Shown here: one piece after another, positions 26,348 through 34,913 of the stretch
How positions within the stretch are numbered: position 1 is the first letter of the stretch
How the letters are laid out: each line of letters begins with the position of its first letter
DNA from: Corallococcus macrosporus
GTDB lineage: Bacteria; Myxococcota; Myxococcia; Myxococcales; Myxococcaceae
Length of the DNA: 64,000 nucleotides
Assembly (NCBI RefSeq): GCF_017302985.1
Contig: NZ_JAFIMU010000004.1
Location: 248,001 to 312,000, forward strand
Direction of reading: 5' to 3'
Made by a program: the position numbers and the translations under genes
Notes under the pieces: model-generated
Seen by the model: the letters and a program-made list of their open reading frames with translations, nothing else
Database searches by the model: none
What the model was told of the DNA's origin: nothing

Positions 26348-27325
26348 CTAGTACGCGTACTCCCAACCGCCGCGAGCGCGCGTGCCCTGGCCCATCCGCG
26401 CGCTCATCTCGCGCAGTCGGCGCACGCGCTCCGGGATGGGCGGGTGCGTGGAGAACAGCGACATCACCCCGCCGTGGTGCAGCGGGTTGACGATGAACAG
26501 GTGCGACGTCGCGGGCGCCCGGTCGTACGGCATGGCCTCCGCGCTGCGCTCCATCTTGAGCAGCGCGCTCGCCAGCGCGTCCGGGTCCCCGCACAGCTCC
26601 GCGCCCGTGGCATCCGCGCCGTACTCGCGCGAGCGGCTCACCGCCAGTTGCAGCAGCGTGGCCGCGATGGGGGCCACCAGCAGGAGGCCCAGGTTGGACA
26701 GCGCCCCGGCGACGCCGCCGTCCCGGTCGTCGTCGCCGCGGCTGAGCATGCTGCCGCCGAACCAGAAGAGCATCTGCGCCGCGTAGCTGATGATGCCCGC
26801 GAGCGTCGCCGCCACCGTGCCGATGAGCGTGTCCCGGTTGCGCACGTGGGCAATCTCGTGCGCGAGCACGCCCTCCAGTTCACGCCGGTCCAGGATGTCC
26901 ACGATGCCCGCCGTCACCGCGACGGCCGCGTGGCTGGGGTTGCGGCCCGTGGCGAACGCGTTGGGCTGCGCGGTGGGCAGCAGGTACACCTTCGGCTTCG
27001 GCATGCCCGCGCGTGCGGACAGCCGCTCCACCATCTCATGCAGCCACGGCGCCTGCTCGTACGACAGCGGCTGCGCCCCGTGGATGGCCAGCGCGATGCG
27101 GTCGCTGAACCAGTACGAGCCGAAGTTCATCACCACCGCGAAGACGCCCGCCATCGCCAGGCCCTGCGCGCCGCCCAGCCGCTGGCCGATGACGAGCACC
27201 AGGCCCGTCAAGCCCGCCAGCAGCACGGTCGTCTTCAATGCGTTGCCCAGCCGGTGCCACCCGCCGCCCTTGAGCGCCGGTACCGCCGGTCCTCGGGATG
27301 TCATGTGGGGGTCACGCCGCGCCAT
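26348..27325 (-). CDS. htpX: M48 membrane zinc protease, HtpX-like
   Basis: A 325-residue inner-membrane protease for quality control of membrane proteins. Two N-terminal hydrophobic segments (TTVLLAGLTGLVLVIG and LAMAGVFAVVMNFGSYWF) precede LLPTAQPNAFATGRNP, the zinc motif HEIAHVRNRD, two further hydrophobic segments, and the third zinc ligand in SRSREYGADATGA. It ends STHPPIPERVRRLREM, typical of the family. It is slightly longer than E. coli HtpX (about 293 residues) through N- and C-terminal extensions. ATG 27325 has a nearby GAGG. A promoter-like pair lies just upstream. It ends one base from the convergent SnoaL-like gene. Confidence 0.93.
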   Translation of the reverse strand: MARRDPHMTSRGPAVPALKGGGWHRLGNALKTTVLLAGLTGLVLVIGQRLGGAQGLAMAGVFAVVMNFGSYWFSDRIALAIHGAQPLSYEQAPWLHEMVERLSARAGMPKPKVYLLPTAQPNAFATGRNPSHAAVAVTAGIVDILDRRELEGVLAHEIAHVRNRDTLIGTVAATLAGIISYAAQMLFWFGGSMLSRGDDDRDGGVAGALSNLGLLLVAPIAATLLQLAVSRSREYGADATGAELCGDPDALASALLKMERSAEAMPYDRAPATSHLFIVNPLHHGGVMSLFSTHPPIPERVRRLREMSARMGQGTRARGGWEYAY

Positions 27326-27369
27326 GGTCCTCGTTCCGTGCCTTTCGCCCCGTCAAGGGGGCCACACGA

Positions 27370-27397
27370 AACGTAAGCAGGCGGGAGGGGGCGTCAA
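27370..27397 (-). promoter_or_regulatory. Candidate promoter for htpX
   Basis: On the minus strand TTGACG (27397-27392) and TACGTT (27375-27370) are separated by 16 bases and point at the htpX start about 45 bases downstream. Confidence 0.4.
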
Positions 27398-27450
27398 CGT
27401 AGACGGGTCCAGGCCACCCCGGAGGCCCATGGCCCCTGGGGCCGCTCGTC

Positions 27451-27870
27451 TCAAAGGTAGAAACGATCCGTGACTCCGGCCGTACGCTGGAGGATGGCGC
27501 TCCAACCGAGCCAGACATCAATGCCACTGTCGCCCGCCTTCGACTCGCTCCCCAGGGCACCGAGCGAGCCCGTGCAGCCCGCCACCGTGCCCAGCCCGGA
27601 GTCACGCACGTGCTCCAGGAGCGCGCGCGCGGTGGGCATGCCGCGCGCCTCGAAGCGGTCCGCCACGTCCTCGCGGCCGGCGAAGTCCGGCTCGTCCAGC
27701 CTGTCCATCAGGAAGCGTTCCAGGGCCCACCAGAACAGGTACACCTCCACGCGCCGTCCGGCAGCGGTCGCCGCCGCCGCGATGGAGAGCCCCTGGTGCA
27801 CCCGGTCGTACTCACCACTGTGCAGGAAGACGACGACCCTGTTGTCCGGCGTGCTCACGCGGTGGCTCAT
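27451..27870 (-). CDS. DsrE-family protein
   Basis: A 139-residue protein with a DsrE/DsrF-like Rossmann fold: RVVVFLHSGEYDRVHQGLSIAAAATAAG at the start, then EVYLFWWALERFL, a helical middle, and a cysteine at VAGCTGSLGALG. This Cys corresponds to the position used in sulfur-relay DsrE/TusD-like proteins, but many family members have other roles. ATG 27870 is chosen because the fold begins there. Upstream and on the other strand begins the mevalonate cluster. Confidence 0.75.
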   Translation of the reverse strand: MSHRVSTPDNRVVVFLHSGEYDRVHQGLSIAAAATAAGRRVEVYLFWWALERFLMDRLDEPDFAGREDVADRFEARGMPTARALLEHVRDSGLGTVAGCTGSLGALGSESKAGDSGIDVWLGWSAILQRTAGVTDRFYL

Positions 27871-28021
27871 ACCGTCCAGAAGCCATCGCGTCCATCCACG
27901 CCCCGAGGGCGACCGCTGGGGCCCTTTGGCTTGCACCCCGACCCGGGCACTTGCTAGGAACCCGAGGACCTTCCAGGCTTACACGTTTTTTGCAGCGACA
28001 GCGCGGGCGGCACTGAGGGAC

Positions 28022-29080
28022 ATGGGCGACGAGACGACAGCCAGGCGGAAGGATGCCCACCTCGACCTGTGCGCGACCGGCGACGTGGAGCCGGCACAGA
28101 ACTCCACGCTGCTGGAGGACGTGCACCTCATCCACTGCGCCATGCCGGAGATGGCGGTGGAGGACGTGGACCTGTCCACGCCGTTCCTGGGCAAGCGCCT
28201 CCAGGCGCCGCTGCTCGTCACCGGGATGACGGGTGGCACCGACCGGGCGGGCACCGTGAACCGGGACCTGGCGCTGCTCGCCGAGCGGCACGGCCTGGCC
28301 TTCGGCGTGGGCAGCCAGCGCGCCATGGCGGAGGACACCGCTCGCGCGGCTTCCTATGCCGTGCGCGACGTGGCGCCCACGGTGGCGCTCCTGGGCAACA
28401 TCGGGCTGTACCAGGCCATCGGGCTGGGCGTGGACGGCGTGCGGCGGCTGATGGACGCCATTGGCGCGGACGGCATGGCGCTGCACCTCAACGCGGGCCA
28501 GGAGCTGACGCAGCCCGAGGGCGACCGCGACTTCCGGGGCGGCTACCGCGTGGTGGAGGAGCTGGCGCGGGCGTTCGGCGACCGGCTGCTGGTGAAGGAG
28601 ACCGGGTGCGGCATCGGCCCGGACGTGGCGCGGCGGCTGGTGGAGCTGGGCGTGCGCAACGTGGACGTCTCCGGGCTGGGCGGCACGTCGTGGGTGCGCG
28701 TGGAGCAGCTTCGCGCGGTGGGCTCGCAGGCCCAGGTGGGCGCGGAGTTCAGCGGCTGGGGCATCCCCACCGCGGCGGCCATCGCCAGCGTGCGCAAGGC
28801 GGTGGGGCCGGAGGTGCGGCTCGTGGCCAGCGGCGGGGTGCGCGGTGGGCTGGAGTCCGCGAAGGTGCTGGCGCTGGGCGCGGACCTGGCGGGCATGGCG
28901 CTGCCGCTGTTCCGGGCCCAGCAGCAGGGCGGGCTGCCGGCCGCGGAGGAGGCGCTGAAGGTCATCCTCACCGGCCTGCGGCAGGCGCTGGTGCTGACGG
29001 GCAGCCGCTCCGTCGCGCAGTTGCGGCAGCGGCCGCGCGTGGTGACGGGCGCGTTGAAGGATTGGCTGGCGGCGTTGTGA
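28022..29080 (+). CDS. fni: Type 2 isopentenyl-diphosphate delta-isomerase
   Basis: A 352-residue FMN-dependent enzyme that interconverts isopentenyl and dimethylallyl diphosphate. Family blocks are present in order: RRKDAHLDLC, LLVTGMTGGT, GVGSQRAM, HLNAGQELTQPEG, VKETGCGIG, DVSGLGGTSWV, FSGWGIPTAAAI and ASGGVRGG (phosphate/FMN-binding). It is the first gene of a five-gene plus-strand mevalonate pathway cluster and lies 33 bases before the reductase gene. Confidence 0.96.
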   Translation: MGDETTARRKDAHLDLCATGDVEPAQNSTLLEDVHLIHCAMPEMAVEDVDLSTPFLGKRLQAPLLVTGMTGGTDRAGTVNRDLALLAERHGLAFGVGSQRAMAEDTARAASYAVRDVAPTVALLGNIGLYQAIGLGVDGVRRLMDAIGADGMALHLNAGQELTQPEGDRDFRGGYRVVEELARAFGDRLLVKETGCGIGPDVARRLVELGVRNVDVSGLGGTSWVRVEQLRAVGSQAQVGAEFSGWGIPTAAAIASVRKAVGPEVRLVASGGVRGGLESAKVLALGADLAGMALPLFRAQQQGGLPAAEEALKVILTGLRQALVLTGSRSVAQLRQRPRVVTGALKDWLAAL

Positions 29081-29113
29081 TGCAGGGTGGATCCCAGGTT
29101 GGGAAGGAAGAAC

Positions 29114-30442
29114 ATGTCTGACACCGTGACGTCCCGGCTCGCCGGATTCCACAAGCTGCCCCTGGAGGAGCGTCTGGCGCGCATCGGCCAGATGTTCCGG
29201 CTGACCGAGGCGGAGCTGGAGCAGCTGCGCGGCGAGAGCGGCCTGGACCTGTCCACCGCCAACCAGATGATCGAAAACGCGGTGGGCACGTTCTCCCTGC
29301 CGCTGGGTCTGGGCCTGAACCTCAACGTCAATGGGCGCGACTACTTGGTGCCCATGGCGGTGGAGGAGCCCTCCGTCGTCGCGGCGGTGTCGTTCGCGTC
29401 GAAGATCGTCCGCGAGGCGGGCGGCTTCGTCGCGGAGGCCGACGAGTCGATGATGATCGGCCAGGTGCAGGTCTCCAACTACGGGGACGCCGGCGTCGCG
29501 CGCGAGCGCATCCTGGACGCGAAGGAGCAGATCCTCGCGCTGGCCAACAGCTTCCACCCGGCCATGGTGGCCCGCGGCGGCGGCGCGAAGGACGTGGAGG
29601 TGCGCCTGTTGCCCGCGCCCGAGGGGCCGCGCGGCGAGCCGCTGCTCATCGTCCACCTGCTCATCGACGCGCAGGAGGCGATGGGGGCGAACCTCATCAA
29701 CACCATGGCGGAGGGCGTTGCGCCGCTGATTGAACAGGTCACGGGCGGCCGGGTGTACCTGCGCATCCTGTCGAACCTGGCGGACAAGCGGCTCGCGCGC
29801 GCCACGTGCCGCATCCCGCTGCCGCTCTTGGCGGACTTCGGCCTGCCGGGCGAGGAGATCGCCGAGGGCATCGCCCAGGCCAGCCGCTTCGCGGAGGCGG
29901 ACCCGTACCGCGCCGCCACGCACAACAAGGGCGTGATGAACGGCATCGACGCGGTGGCCATCGCCACGGGGCAGGACTGGCGCTCCATCGAGGCCGGCGC
30001 GCACGCGTTCGCGTGCCGGGGCGGGCAGTACCGGCCGCTGTCCACCTGGTACCTGGAGGAGGGACACCTCGTCGGCCGCATCGAGCTGCCGCTGGCGCTG
30101 GGCATGGTGGGCGGCCCCATCAAGATCCACCCGGGCGCGCAGGTGGCGCTCAAGCTGATGCGCGCGACGAGCGTGCGTGAGCTGTCCATGGTGTTCGCGG
30201 CGGTGGGCCTGGCGCAGAACTTCGCGGCGCTGCGGGCCCTGGGCTCCGTGGGCATCCAGAAGGGCCACATGGCCATGCACGCGCGCAGCGTCGCCGTCAC
30301 GGCGGGCGCTCGCGGCGGGGACGTGGAGAAGGTGGCCAACCTGCTGGTGAAGGCGGGGCACGTGAAGGTGGAGAAGGCGCGCGAAATCCTCGCGAGCCTG
30401 CCCCCGGAGACGCCCGCCATCGCCACCCTCACCAACGGCTGA
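29114..30442 (+). CDS. mvaA: Hydroxymethylglutaryl-CoA reductase, class II type
   Basis: A 442-residue soluble enzyme converting HMG-CoA to mevalonate. The catalytic set is visible: Glu in VEEPSVVAAVS, Lys in THNKGVMNGIDAV together with Asp of the same block, and His in GHMAMHARSV. The dinucleotide-site motif reads AMGANLINTM. No membrane region is present. Class II enzymes are the Pseudomonas/Staphylococcus type, and its place in a complete cluster points to a biosynthetic role. ATG 29114 has GGAAGG upstream. Confidence 0.96.
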   Translation: MSDTVTSRLAGFHKLPLEERLARIGQMFRLTEAELEQLRGESGLDLSTANQMIENAVGTFSLPLGLGLNLNVNGRDYLVPMAVEEPSVVAAVSFASKIVREAGGFVAEADESMMIGQVQVSNYGDAGVARERILDAKEQILALANSFHPAMVARGGGAKDVEVRLLPAPEGPRGEPLLIVHLLIDAQEAMGANLINTMAEGVAPLIEQVTGGRVYLRILSNLADKRLARATCRIPLPLLADFGLPGEEIAEGIAQASRFAEADPYRAATHNKGVMNGIDAVAIATGQDWRSIEAGAHAFACRGGQYRPLSTWYLEEGHLVGRIELPLALGMVGGPIKIHPGAQVALKLMRATSVRELSMVFAAVGLAQNFAALRALGSVGIQKGHMAMHARSVAVTAGARGGDVEKVANLLVKAGHVKVEKAREILASLPPETPAIATLTNG

Positions 30443-30536
30443 CGTCCGGCCCCGGGCGCTCCTCTTCGCGGGAGCGCTTGACGGGGCAGGGCGGGGCGCG
30501 GAAAGAAAGCGCCCGTCCCTTCGCCTGCCTGGTGCC

Positions 30537-31487
30537 ATGACTCCCGCAAAGAATCCCCTGGTCGCCTTCGGTGCCGGCAAGGTCATCCTGCTGGGCGAGC
30601 ACAGCGTCGTGTACGGCTACCCGGCCATCGCCGGCCCGCTGAGCATCGGCGTGGTGGCGCGCGGCGTGCCCTCGCGCTCGTGCGTGCTGGACGTGCCGGT
30701 GACGGCGGACGCGGCGCAGAAGCGGATGATGCGCAAGGCGTTCGCCCGGGCGGCGCGGCTGGTGGGCGAGCCGAAGGTGAAGGTGACGCTGGAGCCGCAG
30801 CTGCCGCTGTCCGCGGGACTGGGCAGCTCCGCGGCGCTGGCGGTGGCCACCTCCCGCGTGCTGCTCCAGGCGGCGGGGCAGGCGCCCACGCCGAAGGAGA
30901 CGGCGCGGCTGGCGTGGGAGATGGAGCAGGAGTTCCACGGCACGCCGTCCGGCGTGGACCACACCACCAGCGCGGAGGAGAAGCTCATCCTCTACCGGCG
31001 GGTGCAGGCGCCTTCGGGCGCCACCGGGCGGGCTCGCGAGCTGAAGAGCCCGCGGCCGGTGTCGGTGGTGGTGGCGCTGGCGGGCGCGCGCAGTCCCACG
31101 AAGCTGACGGTGGGGGCGCTGCGCGAGCGGCAGGCGCGGTGGCCGGAGCGCTACAAGCGGCTGTTCGGCCAGGTGGGGAGGCTCGTCACCGACGCGGCGA
31201 AGGCGGTGGAGGCGGGCGACCTGGAGGGGCTGGGGGACGCGATGAACGTCAACCAGGGCCTCCTGAACGCGCTGGGCCTGTCGTCGCCAGCGCTGGAGGA
31301 CATGGTGTTCCGGCTGCGCTCGATGGGCGCGCTGGGCGCCAAATTCACCGGAGCGGGAGGTGACGGTGGCGCGGTCATCGGCCTCTTCTCCGAACCGGAG
31401 CCCGTGGTCGCGCGGCTGACGCGCGACGGCGTGCGCTGCTTCGCGAGCCAGCTCGCGGGGCCTCGGGCCCAGGGAGACATTCCATGA
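30537..31487 (+). CDS. mvk: Mevalonate kinase
   Basis: A 316-residue GHMP kinase phosphorylating mevalonate at C5. Motif 1 is GKVILLGEHSVVYGYPA, motif 2 is PLSAGLGSSAALAVA, catalytic Asp lies in GTPSGVDHTTS, and motif 3 is GAKFTGAGGDGGAVIGL. It follows the reductase after 94 bases, the largest gap in the cluster. Its stop overlaps the next start (ATGA at 31484-31487), indicating translational coupling. Confidence 0.93.
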   Translation: MTPAKNPLVAFGAGKVILLGEHSVVYGYPAIAGPLSIGVVARGVPSRSCVLDVPVTADAAQKRMMRKAFARAARLVGEPKVKVTLEPQLPLSAGLGSSAALAVATSRVLLQAAGQAPTPKETARLAWEMEQEFHGTPSGVDHTTSAEEKLILYRRVQAPSGATGRARELKSPRPVSVVVALAGARSPTKLTVGALRERQARWPERYKRLFGQVGRLVTDAAKAVEAGDLEGLGDAMNVNQGLLNALGLSSPALEDMVFRLRSMGALGAKFTGAGGDGGAVIGLFSEPEPVVARLTRDGVRCFASQLAGPRAQGDIP

Positions 31488-32470
31488 AGGCAACGGTCCG
31501 GGCGCATCCCAACATCGCGCTCGTGAAGTACTGGGGGAAGCGGGACGAGGCGCTCATCCTCCCGCATCAGTCCAGCCTGTCGCTGACGCTGGCGCCCATT
31601 CACGTGACGACGACGGTGGAGTTCGGAGCGCCGTCGGACACGGTGGAACTGCACGGCCACGCGGCGAAGGGCAGCGAGCGAGACCGCGTGCTGCGCCTGC
31701 TGGACGCGGTGCGCGTGCAGGCGGGGCGCGACCTGGGGCCCGCGAAGGTGGTGTCGCGCGGCGACTTCCCGATGGCGGCGGGCCTGGCCAGCAGCGCGGC
31801 GGGCTTCGCGGCGCTGGCGGTGGCGGGGCGCGCGGCGGCGGGGCTGCCGGAGGACACGCGGGCGTCCAGCATCCTGGCCAGGCGGGGCAGCGGCTCCGCG
31901 TGCCGCAGCGTGCAGGGCGGCTTCTGCGAGTGGCAGCGCGGTGAGCGCGCCGACGGCGAGGACAGCTACGCCGTGCAGCACTTCGACGCGGGCCACTGGG
32001 CGGACCTGCGCATGGTGGTGGCCATCGTCGACCGCGGCGAGAAAGAGGTGAAGTCGCGGGACGGGATGAAGAACACGGTGGAGACGAGCCCGTACTACCC
32101 GGCGTGGGTGAAGGACGCGGAGGCCGAGGTGCCCCGCGCCCGCGAGCTCATCGCGAAGCGCGACCTGGAAGCGCTGGGCGAGCTGTGCGAGCGCAACGCA
32201 TGGCGGATGCACGCCACGTCGCTCGCGGCGGATCCACCGCTCTGCTACCTGAGCGCGGCGACGCTGGGGCTCATCCAGCACCTGCGAGAGCAGCGCAAGA
32301 AGGGCGTGCCGGTGTGGTTCACGCTCGACGCGGGCCCGAACCCGGTGCTGCTGACGGACGCGGCCCACGAGGTCGCGGCGGAAGCCCTGGCCCGGGCCTG
32401 CGGCGCCGTGGACGTGGTGCGCTGCGTCCCCGGTGGAGATGCGACGCTCCTCACCGAGCACCTGTTCTGA
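31484..32470 (+). CDS. mvaD: Diphosphomevalonate decarboxylase
   Basis: A 328-residue GHMP-fold enzyme that decarboxylates mevalonate diphosphate to isopentenyl diphosphate. It opens with HPNIALVKYWGKRDE, the family hallmark, with SSLSLTL next; the ATP loop is FPMAAGLASSAAGFAALAVA, and RRGSGSACRSVQGGF contains the conserved Ser/Arg. The catalytic Asp block is WFTLDAGPNPVLLT. It is coupled at both ends: it overlaps mvk by four bases and the next gene by one. Confidence 0.95.
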   Translation: MKATVRAHPNIALVKYWGKRDEALILPHQSSLSLTLAPIHVTTTVEFGAPSDTVELHGHAAKGSERDRVLRLLDAVRVQAGRDLGPAKVVSRGDFPMAAGLASSAAGFAALAVAGRAAAGLPEDTRASSILARRGSGSACRSVQGGFCEWQRGERADGEDSYAVQHFDAGHWADLRMVVAIVDRGEKEVKSRDGMKNTVETSPYYPAWVKDAEAEVPRARELIAKRDLEALGELCERNAWRMHATSLAADPPLCYLSAATLGLIQHLREQRKKGVPVWFTLDAGPNPVLLTDAAHEVAAEALARACGAVDVVRCVPGGDATLLTEHLF

Positions 32471-33549
32471 TGGACCGAGCGCTCTCCGCCCCGGGCAAGC
32501 TGTTCATCTCCGGTGAGTACGCCGTGCTGTGGGGCGGCGTGTCGCGCCTCGCCGCCGTCGCGCCGCGCACGGCCGCCTACGTGCGCAGGCGTCAGGACTC
32601 ACGCGTGCACATCTGCCTGGAGGAGGGGACGCTCCAGGGGCTCACCACGCCCCGGGGCGTGAAGTGGGAGCGCGACGTGCCCGCTGGCTTCTCCTTCGTT
32701 GCCCGCACGCTGGATGAGGCCCTGCGCGCGCACGGCCGCGCGAGCGTGGGCTTCGACGTCGCGGTGGCGCCGGGCGCTGTGGGCCCGGGTGGCCACAAGC
32801 TGGGCATCGGTGGCAGCGCTTCCGCGACGGTGCTTGCCGCGGAGGCCGCGCGCTACGTGCTCGAAGAGAAGTTCGACGTGCTCAAGCTCGCGCTCACCGC
32901 GCACACGCTGGGGCAGGGCGGCAAGGGCAGCGGCGGCGACGTGGCCACCAGCTTCGCGGGCGGTGCCGTGCGCTACCGGCGCTACGACATCACCGCGCTC
33001 GCGAACGCCGCCAACACCGGCCGCTTCAACGCCGCGCTCGCGGAATCCCCGCCCGTGGACCTCTGGCGCATGCCCGTGCCCCGCGTGTCCATGCTCTACG
33101 CCTTCACTGGCGAGAGCGCGTCCACGAAGCTCCTCATCGACCAGGTGGAGGCCCGGCTCGCGGAAGCGGGCCGGAAGGCCTACGTGGAGCGCTCGGACGC
33201 CCTGGGCCACGCGATTGAAGACGGCCTGGGCGGCGGCGACTTCCGCGCCTTCGCCGAGGCCGTGAAGGCCCAGCACGCGCTGCTCTTGGAACTGGGCCCG
33301 CTGGAGACCGAAGGCATGCGCCGCGTGCTGGCCATCGCCGCGTCCTACCACTGCGCGGGCAAGCTCTCCGGCGCGGGCGGCGGCGACGGCTGCATCCTCT
33401 TCGCTCCAGACGCGCAGGCGCGTGAGGCCCTGCGCCAGGGCCTGGAGTCCCGCGGCTTCCTCACGCTGACGCTGGACGTGGAGCAGGGCGTGCGCGGCGA
33501 AGCACAGGTGGATGCGCGGCTTCGCGGCTGGGTGGACGCGCTCACCTGA
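32470..33549 (+). CDS. mvaK2: Phosphomevalonate kinase-like GHMP kinase
   Basis: A 359-residue GHMP kinase. The N-terminus is APGKLFISGEYAVLWGG, the P-loop region reads KLGIGGSASATVLAAEA, then QGGKGSGGDVATSFAGG, and motif 3 is CAGKLSGAGGGDGCILF. By elimination in this cluster, and from the SGEYAVLWGG start typical of phosphomevalonate kinases, it should convert mevalonate 5-phosphate to the diphosphate. Start and upstream stop overlap as TGATG at 32468-32472. It closes the cluster; HMG-CoA synthase is not here. Confidence 0.88.
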   Translation: MDRALSAPGKLFISGEYAVLWGGVSRLAAVAPRTAAYVRRRQDSRVHICLEEGTLQGLTTPRGVKWERDVPAGFSFVARTLDEALRAHGRASVGFDVAVAPGAVGPGGHKLGIGGSASATVLAAEAARYVLEEKFDVLKLALTAHTLGQGGKGSGGDVATSFAGGAVRYRRYDITALANAANTGRFNAALAESPPVDLWRMPVPRVSMLYAFTGESASTKLLIDQVEARLAEAGRKAYVERSDALGHAIEDGLGGGDFRAFAEAVKAQHALLLELGPLETEGMRRVLAIAASYHCAGKLSGAGGGDGCILFAPDAQAREALRQGLESRGFLTLTLDVEQGVRGEAQVDARLRGWVDALT

Positions 33550-33581
33550 AAAAACAGCGCGGCGAGCGAGCGGGCCCGCCG

Positions 33582-34760
33582 TTAGAACATGTGACCGAAC
33601 GTGATGTAGAAGCGCTGACGGCCCGTCTCGGTGGAGCGCGCGTAGTCCATGCGCACCACGGCCGCGCGGCGCGAGAAGCGCAGGCCGCCGCCGATGCCCG
33701 GGTGCCACTCATGCCACTTGCCGTCCGTCACACCCGGATGCCACACGCGGCCCAGGTCCAGGAACACCACCGCGCCCAGCGCCAGCGGCTGCCCGAAGAA
33801 GGCCATCTTCGCCGCCTGGAAGCGCAGCTCGGAGTTGCTGAAGGCCTTCACGTTGCCGGCGAAGCGGTTGCGCTCGATGCCGCGCACGCTGCTCATGCCG
33901 CCAATGCCCTCGGAGACGTTGACGCCGCCCGTGGTCATCCACTCGAAGAACGGCACCTCGCCGAACAGCATGTCCAGCGTGAGCCGCTGCGCGAAGACGA
34001 GCCGCGGCGTGATCTTGATGTAGCGGCGCTCGCTCAGCGTCACGCCCGCGTACTGGTAGCGGCTGAACGTGGCCAGGCCCGACACGCGCAGCGCCACCTC
34101 CTCCACGCCGCCGGTCGTCGGGTCGGACTCGTCGTCGCGCGTGTCCCAGAGCGCGCCCGCCAGCAGCTGCCCGCTGGGCCCGCCCTCGATGCCGATGGGC
34201 CGCTCCTGCGCCAGGATGGACGTCTCGTAGGGTGACACGCGCGTGTAGCGCCAGCCGTAGCCCACGTACGACTGGAACGGGTGCTTCTCACCGAAGGGGC
34301 GCCCGCGCAGGCGCACCCAGAGACCCGGCGAGCCCTTGTCGTAGTTGTACCGCTCGTCGTCCACGTTGCCCCGGAAGTCCGGGGCGGACAGGTTGCCCGC
34401 GCCGAAGAACGGGCTGCTCTTCTCCTGGCGGTACTCCAGCCGTCCCTCCAGCCGCAGGGGCCCCAGCAACTGCGGCCCGTCGTAGCGGAGGTAATGATTC
34501 ATGGCGCCGCGCGCGGTGAAGAACACCTGCGCGGACAGGGCATGCGCATAGGGCGCCTTGGTGCCGTCGCCGTACAGGTACATGCCGCCCACGGCGCCGT
34601 AGCCAAAGCCCTGATCCGAGCTGAAGGACAACAGGGGCAGCGCGATGCCGTCCATCGTCGGCGTCCGCTTCACGGGCACGAGCCCGGGCGCGGTGCGGCC
34701 AGCGGCCACGGCGCTCAAGGACATCAGCATGAAGAAGAGAAGGACGACTGGAGCCAGCAT
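33582..34760 (-). CDS. Outer-membrane beta-barrel protein, BamA/surface-antigen type
   Basis: A 392-residue exported protein. A signal peptide (LAPVVLLFFMLMSLSAVAAG) precedes alternating-hydrophobic strands. The signature of the Omp85/surface-antigen barrel occurs near residue 290: GGVNVSEGIGGMSSVRGIERNRF, in which VRGIERNRF resembles the conserved VRGF/Y turn. The protein ends with a C-terminal aromatic, YITFGHMF. There are no POTRA repeats, so this is a short barrel-only member whose cargo is unknown. ATG 34760 places the signal peptide at residue 1. It is convergent with the mevalonate cluster, 32 bases away; that gap holds a weak hairpin and T-run for this gene. Confidence 0.82.
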   Translation of the reverse strand: MLAPVVLLFFMLMSLSAVAAGRTAPGLVPVKRTPTMDGIALPLLSFSSDQGFGYGAVGGMYLYGDGTKAPYAHALSAQVFFTARGAMNHYLRYDGPQLLGPLRLEGRLEYRQEKSSPFFGAGNLSAPDFRGNVDDERYNYDKGSPGLWVRLRGRPFGEKHPFQSYVGYGWRYTRVSPYETSILAQERPIGIEGGPSGQLLAGALWDTRDDESDPTTGGVEEVALRVSGLATFSRYQYAGVTLSERRYIKITPRLVFAQRLTLDMLFGEVPFFEWMTTGGVNVSEGIGGMSSVRGIERNRFAGNVKAFSNSELRFQAAKMAFFGQPLALGAVVFLDLGRVWHPGVTDGKWHEWHPGIGGGLRFSRRAAVVRMDYARSTETGRQRFYITFGHMF

Positions 34761-34913
34761 CGAAACCCCGTGAAGCCCCGAGGGGGCGCATCGATTCCAG
34801 CCCGGGACAGCGAACCCTTCCGCCCGCCTGCTCTCCAAGAGAGCAGCACGGCCCCGGAAGCTCCTGTCCCCCTGAATGCCCATTTTGCCTGAGGGGATGG
34901 GGGAGCCGTCAAC

